Below, in pieces: positions 55,491-64,000 of a DNA stretch of 64,000 nucleotides. Each line of letters begins with the position of its first letter. Positions within the stretch are counted from its first letter, which is position 1. The DNA lies in NCBI RefSeq assembly GCF_021391495.1, contig NZ_CP090063.1, forward strand, positions 2,294,001-2,358,000. Reading direction: 5' to 3'. A program made the position numbers and the translations under genes. Source of the stretch: Amycolatopsis acidiphila (lineage in GTDB: Bacteria > Actinomycetota > Actinomycetes > Mycobacteriales > Pseudonocardiaceae). A model generated the notes under the pieces. That model searched no databases, was not told the DNA's origin, and saw nothing but the letters and a program-made list of their open reading frames with translations.

Positions 55491-56329
55491 CGACCCCGCG
55501 GGAGCTGTGGGCGGTCCTGGAGACGCTCCACGACGTCACGTACTTCACTCCGCAGGCGCGCGCAGCGCACGAGGCGGTGGGGTTGCGGGGGTTCTGGCGC
55601 GGTTACGTCGCCATGCGGGCGGCGCCGCTCGGGCAGGCGGGCCCCGGCCTGGTGACGGCGGTGTTCCACAACTTCGCCCGGTCGTTCCTCGCTCGTGCGC
55701 TGCCCGCGATCTGGGCGGTCGTGGCGCCGGAGCGGGCGTTGGCGGCCCGGATGGACGGTGCGGTCGCGGCGCTGCGCGCGCACCTGCCGGACCTCGGTGC
55801 CGACGTGCTGGCCGGGCCGAACGCCGTGCTGCGCCGGATCGTGGGTTCGGCGTGCTGGGAGGGGCGCGCGCTCGGCGCGGCGAACGCGGATCTGCCGTGG
55901 CCGGACGAGCCGCTCGCGCAGCTGTGGCTGGCGACGACGGTGGTCCGCGAGCATCGCGGCGACGGGCATGTCGCGGTGCTGGTCTCGGAGGGCATCGGCG
56001 GTCTGGAAGCGCACGTCCTGCGGGACGCGGCCGACGGCAGCCGGGAGCTGACGCTGCCCAACCGCGGTTGGACCGAGCAGGAGTGGGCGGCGGCGCGGGC
56101 GCAGCTCGCCGGACGCGGCCTGCTCGCGGCGGGCGGGGGTCTCACTGCTGAAGGCGAACGCTTGCGCGAGCACATCGAACGCCGGACCGACGAGCTGGCC
56201 GCGCAGCCGCTCACCGCGGCGACGGCCGCCGAACTCGACCGCCTCGACGAGGTGCTGCGCCCGTTCGCGCGGGCGCTGGTGCCCGGCGCGGTGCCGTACC
56301 CCAACCCCGTGGGGGCGCCCCGGCCGTGA
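55487..56329 (+). CDS. SCO6745-family protein
   Basis: 280 aa, GTG overlapping the thioesterase stop. ARELWAVLETLHDVTYFTP-like start (here PRELWAVLETLHDVTYFTPQ), GFWRGYVAMRAAPLG and FHNFARSFLARALPAIW are typical of the SCO6745 family of actinobacterial helical proteins. A winged-helix-like end (WTEQEWAAARAQLAGRGLLAA) is followed by a helical tail. Regulatory or enzymatic role is unknown. Co-expression with the thioesterase is likely. Confidence 0.8.
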   Translation: MTTPRELWAVLETLHDVTYFTPQARAAHEAVGLRGFWRGYVAMRAAPLGQAGPGLVTAVFHNFARSFLARALPAIWAVVAPERALAARMDGAVAALRAHLPDLGADVLAGPNAVLRRIVGSACWEGRALGAANADLPWPDEPLAQLWLATTVVREHRGDGHVAVLVSEGIGGLEAHVLRDAADGSRELTLPNRGWTEQEWAAARAQLAGRGLLAAGGGLTAEGERLREHIERRTDELAAQPLTAATAAELDRLDEVLRPFARALVPGAVPYPNPVGAPRP

Positions 56330-56390
56330 GCATCCGCGGCGGAGCTGCGCCGCGTCAAGCGACCCCCGAACCGATCCGGCGCCGTGGCGG

Positions 56391-56617
56391 CTAGAAGCGC
56401 AGCCAGCCCACGGCCAGCGAGATCAGCAGGGCCGCGACCAGCACGGCCAGCACCACCGACAGCACGATGGTGATCACCGGCACCGACTTCGGCGGGTCGG
56501 GGTCGGGGTGCGACAGGCCCGTCGTCGTCGAACCGGACTCCGGCGGGGTGTCGCCGGGCTGCACGCCGCCGCCCGGTTCGAGGCCCGGGGTGCGGTCGGG
56601 ATCGGGATCGGGACTGG

Positions 56618-56621
<4 letters not shown>
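56391..56621 (-). CDS. DUF6480 small membrane protein
   Basis: 76 aa. A Pro/Asp/Gly-rich N-terminus (TPGLEPGGGVQPGDTPP, GLSHPDPDPPK) and one transmembrane helix (about 48-70) at the C-terminus match the DUF6480 family. Its ATG overlaps the stop of the Clp ATPase gene by 4 bp, so both are read from one message. Its function is unknown; the operon suggests a stress role. Confidence 0.85.
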
Positions 56622-59140
<2,519 letters not shown>

Positions 59141-59150
59141 GGCCTCGCGG

Positions 59151-59176
59151 CTACCCGGCCCCCGGACCGGCGAAAC
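59151..59176 (-). promoter_or_regulatory. SigB/SigF-type promoter of the clpC-like gene
   Basis: On the minus strand GTTT (59176-59173), 16 bp, then GGGTAG (59156-59151). This fits the GTTT-N14/16-GGGTA form bound by SigB/SigF-type factors. It ends 10 bp before the clp ATG, implying an almost leaderless message. It sits right after the sigma gene stop. Confidence 0.62.
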
Positions 59177-59179
59177 GGC

Positions 59180-59974
59180 TCACGGCTCGTCGGTGAGCTT
59201 GTCCCGCAGGTGCTGCAGGGTCTGCGCCAGCAGCCGGGAGACGTGCATCTGGGAGATGCCCACCCGCTTGGCGATCTGGGTCTGCGTCATGTTGCCGAAG
59301 AAGCGCAGCATGAGGATCGTGCGCTCGCGCTCGGGCAGCTCCCGCAGCAGCGGTTGCAGGGCCTCGTGGTTCTCGACCGACTCGAGTCCGTCGTCCTCCG
59401 CGCCGAGGGTGTCGGCCAGCGACGCGGACTCGCTCTCCTCGCCGGCGGGCTTGTCCACGGAGATCGCGTAGTAGGCGTTGCCTGCCTGCAGGCCCTCGCT
59501 CACCTCGTCGACGGAGAGGTCGAGGGCGCGGGCGATCTCGGTGGGCGTCGGCGCGCGGCCGAGCCGCTGGCCCAGCTCGCCGCTGACCTGCCCGATCTGC
59601 AGGTGCAGCTCCTTGAGCCGGCGCGGGACGCGGACCGACCAGCTGGCGTCCCGGAAGTGCCTGCGGACCTCGCCCATGATCGTCGGCACCGCGAACGACA
59701 GGAAGTCGCTGCCCCGGTCCGGCTCGAAGCGGTCCACCGCGTTGATCAGCCCCACACGGGCGACCTGGACCAGGTCGTCGTACGCCTCGCCGCGGCCGCT
59801 GAACCGCCGCGCGATGTGCTCCGCCACGGAGAGGTACTCCGTGACCAGGGCGGTCCGCAGCGTCTCGCGGCGCGGGTCGTCCCGGTCGATGGCAGCCAAG
59901 TGCTTGAACAGCGCGAGCTTCTCGTCGTCGCTGAGATCACCTGGCGCCGGGGTGCGGGGTTTGGCCACCGTCAT
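59180..59974 (-). CDS. SigB/SigF/SigG-family RNA polymerase sigma factor
   Basis: 264 aa. Region 2 (EHIARRFSGRGEAYDDLVQVARVGLINAVDRF, core DLVQVARVGLINAVDRF, then FLSFAVPTIMGEVRRHFRD), region 3 (VPRRLKELHLQI) and region 4 with MTQTQIAKRVGISQMHVSRLL. The sequence matches the general-stress SigB/SigF subgroup, which lacks region 1.1. Anti-sigma (RsbW) or anti-anti-sigma genes are not visible nearby. GGGTAG (60041-60036, minus strand) with a weak -35 may give autoregulation. Confidence 0.93.
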   Translation of the reverse strand: MTVAKPRTPAPGDLSDDEKLALFKHLAAIDRDDPRRETLRTALVTEYLSVAEHIARRFSGRGEAYDDLVQVARVGLINAVDRFEPDRGSDFLSFAVPTIMGEVRRHFRDASWSVRVPRRLKELHLQIGQVSGELGQRLGRAPTPTEIARALDLSVDEVSEGLQAGNAYYAISVDKPAGEESESASLADTLGAEDDGLESVENHEALQPLLRELPERERTILMLRFFGNMTQTQIAKRVGISQMHVSRLLAQTLQHLRDKLTDEP

Positions 59975-60035
59975 GCCCCGGACACCCGCGGAACGCGGAC
60001 CGAGCAGGTCCTGTGGTCTGGTCGCATGGTCCGGA

Positions 60036-60060
60036 CTACCCCGTCACAAGAGCGCTCAAT
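60036..60060 (-). promoter_or_regulatory. Weak SigF-type promoter candidate of the sigma gene
   Basis: Minus strand ATTG (60060-60057), 15 bp, GGGTAG (60041-60036). The -10 is exact; the -35 keeps only the central TT of GTTT. Autoregulation is common for such sigma factors. On the other strand GTTG (60065-60068), 14 bp, GGGAAC (60083-60088) may serve the divergent DUF4383 gene, also imperfect. Confidence 0.35.
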
Positions 60061-60122
60061 CCTGGTTGGCCCGCCCCAGCAGGGGAACCCTGCCCCGAAA
60101 GAGACAATGAGGAGGTACCACC

Positions 60123-60554
60123 ATGGCGTCGAACCCCACTCGCTCGCGGTCTCGCGCGTCGGTGTCCCGGGCGCTCGCGCTGGTGATCGGGGTCGTCTAT
60201 CTCGTGCTCGGCATCGCCGGGTTCTTCCTGATCGACAAGCCGTTGTGGGTGTTCCACACCGGACCGCTGCTCGACGTGGTGCGCACCGCGATCGGCCTGC
60301 TGGCGCTCGTGGCCGCGCGCAAGGGCGCGACGGCACAGGTGATCGGCCTGGTGCTCTTCTTCGGACTGGCCGGGTTCACCGTGTACGGTTCGCTTTCCGC
60401 GGCGACCATGCAACCGGGCGATGTCCGCCATTTCTTCGACGTCCACTGGGGAGACAACATCCTGCACGGGATCACCGCGGTGCTCGGGCTGGTCATGGGG
60501 CTGCTGCCGCAACGGGCCGTACACGAACGGCCGGATCCCGGCCACGAAGAGTAG
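60123..60554 (+). CDS. DUF4383 membrane protein
   Basis: 143 aa, ATG with GAGGAGG upstream. Four transmembrane helices (about 18-38, 50-68, 74-94, 108-130) with WGDNILHGITAVLGL, a DUF4383 hallmark. Such proteins are frequent in actinobacterial stress regulons; no biochemical role is known. It is divergent from the sigma gene, and an imperfect SigF-type element precedes it. Confidence 0.85.
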   Translation: MASNPTRSRSRASVSRALALVIGVVYLVLGIAGFFLIDKPLWVFHTGPLLDVVRTAIGLLALVAARKGATAQVIGLVLFFGLAGFTVYGSLSAATMQPGDVRHFFDVHWGDNILHGITAVLGLVMGLLPQRAVHERPDPGHEE

Positions 60555-60570
60555 CAGTATTGCTCCTGGC

Positions 60571-60594
60571 GTTTAGCTCCTTATCCGCGGGTGA
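60571..60594 (+). promoter_or_regulatory. SigB/SigF-type promoter of the glycosyltransferase pair
   Basis: GTTT (60571-60574), 14 bp, GGGTGA (60589-60594). The ATG at 60606 follows at 11 bp, like the geometry at the clp gene. A GTG at 60591 inside the -10 box is therefore unlikely to be the translation start. Confidence 0.6.
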
Positions 60595-60605
60595 ATGAGA
60601 CGCGC

Positions 60606-61580
60606 ATGCAAAGGGCGAAGGACGACCGGCTCCGGATACTCGTGTGGCATATGCACGGCTCGTACACCGGAGCGTTCGTGCGCGGACGGCACGAGTACCT
60701 GCTGCCCGCGTTGCCCGAAGGTGGGAAGTGGGGGATGGGCCGGGCGGGCCGCGACTGGCCCGCGTCGGCGCGGGAGGTCAGCCCGCGAGAGTTGCGCGAG
60801 GACGGGTTCGACGCCGTCGTGCTGCAGCGCACGGAGGAGTTCGAACTGCTGGAGGAGTGGACGGGGCTGCGGCCGGGGCGCGACGTGCCCGCGGTGTTCC
60901 TGGAGCACAACACGCCCACCGGCGACGTGCCGCGCACGCGGCACTTCCTCGCCGACCGGACCGACGTCCCGGTCGTGCACGTCACCCATTTCAACCAGTT
61001 GATGTGGGACTCCGGCCGGGCGTCGACGACCGTGATCGAGCACGGTGTCGTCGATCCCGGCGAGCGCTACACCGGCGAAGAGGGGAGCGCCGGCGTGGTG
61101 GTGAACGAACCGGTGCGCCGAGGCAGGGCGGTGGGCACGGACCTGCTGCCCGCCTTCGCCGAGGTCGCGCCGCTGCATGTGTACGGCATCGGGGTCGAGA
61201 AGCTGGCCTTCGGTGACCGGGTGCGGCCGAAAGGCGACCTGGGCCAGGAAGAGCTCTACACCGACCTGGCCCGGTGCCGCCTTTACCTGCACACGCCGCG
61301 CTGGACTTCGCTGGGCCTGTCGCTGATCGAGGCGATGCTCCTGGGGATGCCGGTGGTCGCGGTGGCCGCTACGGAAGCCGCGCGAGCGGTGCCCCGGGAG
61401 GCCGGGTTCGTCTCGGCCGACATCTCGGAGCTCACGAACGCGGTCCGTGAACTCGTTTCCGAACCGGAGCTCGCGCACCGCATGGGCAAGAGCGCGCGCG
61501 AGTTCGCACTGGCCCGGTACGGGCTGGACGCCTTCCTGCACAACTGGGACGTCCTGCTCGAGGGCCTCGTGCACAGCTGA
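60606..61580 (+). CDS. GT4-type glycosyltransferase
   Basis: 324 aa from ATG 60606. The N-terminus LRILVWHMHGSYTGAFVRG and C-terminal LGLSLIEAMLLGMPVVA fit a GT-B fold retaining enzyme of family 4; the E-x7-E pattern is reduced to a single clear Glu. The central domain is short, so it may be specialised. No signal or membrane helix. The substrate is unknown. It is followed by a second glycosyltransferase 16 bp downstream; the pair may make a storage or surface sugar under stress. Confidence 0.83.
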   Translation: MQRAKDDRLRILVWHMHGSYTGAFVRGRHEYLLPALPEGGKWGMGRAGRDWPASAREVSPRELREDGFDAVVLQRTEEFELLEEWTGLRPGRDVPAVFLEHNTPTGDVPRTRHFLADRTDVPVVHVTHFNQLMWDSGRASTTVIEHGVVDPGERYTGEEGSAGVVVNEPVRRGRAVGTDLLPAFAEVAPLHVYGIGVEKLAFGDRVRPKGDLGQEELYTDLARCRLYLHTPRWTSLGLSLIEAMLLGMPVVAVAATEAARAVPREAGFVSADISELTNAVRELVSEPELAHRMGKSAREFALARYGLDAFLHNWDVLLEGLVHS

Positions 61581-61596
61581 CTTGCGGAGGTAGAGC

Positions 61597-62823
61597 ATGA
61601 GGATCTCGATGGTCTCCGAGCACGCCAACCCGTTGGCGGCGCTGGGAGAGGTCGACGCGGGTGGCCAGAACCTGCACGTGGCGGAGCTGTCGGCCGCCCT
61701 GTGCCGGCAGGGCCACGGAGTCACGGTCTACAGCAGGCGCGACGACGAGGAGCAGCCCGAACGGGTACGCACCGACGCCGGCTACGAGGTCGTGCACGTG
61801 CCGGCCGGCCCCGCCCGGTACCTGCCCAAGGACGACCTGCTCCCGCACATGACCGCGTTCGGCCGCTTCCTGGCCGGCCAGTGGCGTGACGAGCAGCCGG
61901 ACGTGGTGCACGCGCACTTCTGGATGTCCGGGCTGGCCTCGCTGCTGGCCGCGCGCGGTACCGACATCCCAGTGGTACAGACCTTTCATGCGCTCGGCGC
62001 GGTCAAGCGGCGGCACCAGGGCGCGGCCGACACCAGCCCCCCCGACCGGGTGCGGCTGGAACGGTTGATCGGCAAGAACGCGGCCCAGGTCGCGGCGACC
62101 TGTTCGGACGAGGTGTTCGAGCTCGCGCGGATGGGCCTGCCCCGGCCGCGGATGTCCGTCGTGCCGTGCGGAGTGGACCTCGACCGGTTCGGCGTGACCG
62201 GGCCGACGGCCGTCCGCGGCGCCAAGCGCCGCCTTGTCAGCGTCGGAAGGTTGGTGCCCCGCAAGGGTTTCGCGACCGCGATCGCCGCGCTGGCGGGGGT
62301 GCCCGACACCGAGCTGGTGATCGCGGGAGGCCCGGACGAGGGCAGGCTCGCGGACGATCCCGAGGCGCGCAGGCTGCGTGAGCTCGCCAAGCGGTGTGGC
62401 GTGGCCGGCCGCGTGCACCTGCTGGGACAGGTGTCGCGCACCGAGATGCCGGGCCTGCTGCGCTCGGCGGACATCGTCGTGTGCACGCCCTGGTACGAGC
62501 CGTTCGGCATCGTGCCGCTGGAGGCGATGGCGTGCGGGCGGCCCGTCGTCGCCGCCGCGGTCGGCGGCCTGATCGACACCGTCGTCGACGGGGTGACCGG
62601 CGAGCTGGTGCCGCCGAAGCGGCCGGAGGTGCTCGCCGCGACCCTGCGGCGGCTGCTGGACAACCCGGCCCAGCGCGAGGCCTACGGCGTCGCCGGGATG
62701 GACCGGGCGCATTCGCGGTACTCCTGGGACCGCATCGCCGTGGACATTCTCCGGGTCTACGAAAAGGCCCTCACCGAACGGGCACCCGCGCCGGCGCGTC
62801 CGGTCGCGGGCAGCCACGCCTGA
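61597..62823 (+). CDS. GT4 glycosyltransferase
   Basis: 408 aa, ATG with GGAGGTAG upstream. GT-B fold: [27 protein letters not shown] at the N-terminus (core [16 protein letters not shown]), [10 protein letters not shown] in the centre, and the E-x7-E motif EPFGIVPLE near residue 306. It resembles the MshA/sucrose-synthase type of family 4, in which UDP-GlcNAc or UDP-glucose is the donor. It is not MshA by context (no mycothiol gene nearby). The acceptor is unknown. A perfect terminator lies after it. Confidence 0.9.
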   Translation: MRISMVSEHANPLAALGEVDAGGQNLHVAELSAALCRQGHGVTVYSRRDDEEQPERVRTDAGYEVVHVPAGPARYLPKDDLLPHMTAFGRFLAGQWRDEQPDVVHAHFWMSGLASLLAARGTDIPVVQTFHALGAVKRRHQGAADTSPPDRVRLERLIGKNAAQVAATCSDEVFELARMGLPRPRMSVVPCGVDLDRFGVTGPTAVRGAKRRLVSVGRLVPRKGFATAIAALAGVPDTELVIAGGPDEGRLADDPEARRLRELAKRCGVAGRVHLLGQVSRTEMPGLLRSADIVVCTPWYEPFGIVPLEAMACGRPVVAAAVGGLIDTVVDGVTGELVPPKRPEVLAATLRRLLDNPAQREAYGVAGMDRAHSRYSWDRIAVDILRVYEKALTERAPAPARPVAGSHA

Positions 62824-62833
62824 GGACCGCTGG

Positions 62834-62866
62834 ACGGAGGGGCCCCGGACACCGGGGCCCCTCCGT
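62834..62866. terminator. Bidirectional terminator between glycosyltransferase and catalase genes
   Basis: A perfect 15-bp stem ACGGAGGGGCCCCGG / CCGGGGCCCCTCCGT with loop ACA. It lies in the 52-bp gap between convergent genes, so it can serve both strands. Confidence 0.88.
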
Positions 62867-62875
62867 TCGTGCGGG

Positions 62876-63742
62876 TCAGCTCAGCTTGTTCTTGGCCGAC
62901 TGGGCCTTGCCCTTGATCGTGCCGACGGTGTCCTGTGTCGGCGAATAGGTGGCGTAGAGCGCCGGATCGGGCTTCGGGGCGGTGCCCGGGCCGCCGAGGG
63001 GCTTGGGATCCATGAGGTACTCGATCCGGTCCTCGCCGGTACTCCAGCCGCCCTTGTTGCCGTCGGGGCCGTCGGACAGGTGCCAGATCGTGTTGTTGTG
63101 CACCTGGTCCTCCTCGTCGAACAACGCGCTGGGCGCGATGTCGGTCTCGAGGCCGTCGGCTTCGAGCTCTTCGATCGCGCGCAGCCACTGCTTCTGGTGC
63201 ACCGTGTCGCGCGCGAGGTTGAACTTCAGCATCGCCTTCACGCCCGGATCATCGGTCATGTTGTACAACCGCGCGGTCTGCAACCGGCCCTGCGCCTCCG
63301 CCGCCGCGTTCGCCCGGAAGTCCGCCAGCAGGTTCCCGCTGGCCACGATGAACTTCCCGTTCCACGGATAGCCATTGGAGTCCGCAGGCAACGCACCCCC
63401 ACCCGCGACGATCGCCTGCTGCGGATCCATCCCCCCGAGCACCGCCGCCATCACCGGATCCTTGACCGACTCCGCCGTCGCCGTCGCCGGCGCGCCCTCC
63501 AGCAGCCGCGCCACCATCGTCGCGAGCATCTCCACGTGCCCGATCTCCTCGGTGGCCGTATCCATGATCAAGTCCTTGTACTTGCCCTCGATCCGGCAGT
63601 TCCAGCCCTGGAACAGATACTGCATCGTCACGGTCATTTCGCCGAATGCGCCACCGATCAGCTCCTGCAACTTGTGCGCGTACACGGCGTCCGGCTTCTC
63701 CGGCTTCGCTTCGAACTGCAGCATCTTCGTGTGTCTGAACAC
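62876..63742 (-). CDS. Manganese (non-heme) catalase
   Basis: 288 aa, GTG with GAAGGGA upstream. A ferritin-like four-helix core holds the dimanganese ligands Glu35, Glu66, His69, Glu149 and His182, the spacing seen in Lactobacillus Mn catalase with one extra residue. It splits hydrogen peroxide in the cytosol. The C-terminal 60 residues are Pro/Lys-rich. No SigF-type element is visible before it, so its control may differ from its neighbours. Confidence 0.92.
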   Translation of the reverse strand: MFRHTKMLQFEAKPEKPDAVYAHKLQELIGGAFGEMTVTMQYLFQGWNCRIEGKYKDLIMDTATEEIGHVEMLATMVARLLEGAPATATAESVKDPVMAAVLGGMDPQQAIVAGGGALPADSNGYPWNGKFIVASGNLLADFRANAAAEAQGRLQTARLYNMTDDPGVKAMLKFNLARDTVHQKQWLRAIEELEADGLETDIAPSALFDEEDQVHNNTIWHLSDGPDGNKGGWSTGEDRIEYLMDPKPLGGPGTAPKPDPALYATYSPTQDTVGTIKGKAQSAKNKLS

Positions 63743-63997
63743 GGATGTGTCCCTTCCCTCGCCCTGGCCGCTGTCTGCGGTGCGGAGGGGCTTCCCGGTT
63801 CCGGCGCGGGTATTCGCCCGATTCCGGAGCGAATTCGGCGCCGTGCGGAAGAAGGAGAAGAAGTACCTCCGCAGCGTTTGCCGGTATCGACGGTGGGTAA
63901 GCGAGCTTCTATGGGAACGGGGAAGTGCTCACGGTCCGTACCCCGGCCTGTTTAGCAGTCGCTGCGCCGGGTAGCGGTAGCAGAGAAGGAGGTGAGC
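63743..63997. promoter_or_regulatory. Divergent region with two SigF-type promoters in tandem
   Basis: 255 bp without a gene. On the plus strand two elements share the same spacing: GTTT (63876-63879), 15 bp, GGGTAA (63895-63900); and GTTT (63950-63953), 15 bp, GGGTAG (63969-63974). They lie 74 bp apart and point at the gene beginning at 63998. On the minus strand toward the catalase, I see no such element. Confidence 0.62.
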
Positions 63998-64000
63998 ATG
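63998..64000 (+). CDS. Start codon of a gene cut off by the window end
   Basis: ATG at the last three bases is preceded by AAGGAGGTGA (63986-63995), an excellent ribosome site, and by two SigF-type promoters. The product cannot be known from this window. Confidence 0.6.

Noticed and set aside
60591..60605. GTG at 60591 as the start of the first glycosyltransferase
   Set aside because: It lies inside the likely -10 box; ATG at 60606 fits the promoter geometry better.

Overview
This is about 64 kb of very GC-rich chromosome from an actinomycete. Several features point to the Pseudonocardiales (an Amycolatopsis-like organism), although nothing here fixes the genus. They are a division/cell-wall cluster with wag31 and sepF but no ftsA, a meso-DAP type MurE, F420-type oxidoreductases, EspG/PPE-like proteins, a SAM-IV riboswitch and an ileS T-box. 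GTG and TTG starts and 4-bp stop/start overlaps are frequent.

Layout. 160-5491: a DUF3040 membrane protein, then an opposite-strand MoxR / DUF58 / transglutaminase (TgpA-like) operon. 5762-7855: a small PE-like protein, a DUF3558 lipoprotein, a PPE-like protein and an EspG-like chaperone, which resemble an accessory set for type VII secretion without the secretion machine. 8083-27660: the dcw cluster (mraZ, rsmH, ftsL-like, pbpB, murE, murF, mraY, murD, ftsW, murG, murC, ftsQ, ftsZ, then pgeF, a YggS-type PLP protein, sepF, yggT, wag31), closed by a strong terminator. It starts with a promoter carrying four phased GTGGnG boxes for MraZ, and rsmH is preceded by a nested hairpin matching the described mraW RNA motif. 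No ftsA, ddl or murB is present in it.

27690-40570: a membrane protein with a Cys/His tail, ileS with a T-box leader, a MecA-type penicillin-binding protein, a divergent MFS exporter and ArsR regulator, a cation/proton antiporter, a class V aminotransferase under a SAM-IV riboswitch, lspA and an RluD-type pseudouridine synthase. 40682-47369: an unusual HTH/proline-rich protein, two tandem DUF885 metallopeptidase-like genes, an F420-type LLM oxidoreductase, a deazaflavin-dependent nitroreductase-like protein, an Fpg/Nei glycosylase and a small acidic protein.

47370-49971 is the only clearly mobile and repeat-rich part: degenerate intergenic repeats (a related copy lies inverted at 40571), an IS4-family insertion sequence lying between long inverted arms, GC-rich hairpins, and a 140-bp inverted repeat. 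49972-56329 then holds a GH65 enzyme with a beta-phosphoglucomutase-like HAD protein, an ArsR regulator divergent from an amidase, and a PaaI thioesterase/SCO6745-type pair preceded by twin palindromes.

56391-64000 looks like a general-stress locus: a SigB/SigF-type sigma factor, a ClpC-like ATPase, DUF6480 and DUF4383 membrane proteins, two GT4 glycosyltransferases and a manganese catalase. Sequences of the form GTTT-N14/16-GGGTnn, the form recognised by SigB/SigF-type factors, precede the clp gene, the first glycosyltransferase and (twice) a gene that begins at the last three bases of the window. This is the most coherent candidate regulon here. I saw no CRISPR array, tRNA or rRNA. All family assignments are from reading the sequence; no database search was run.
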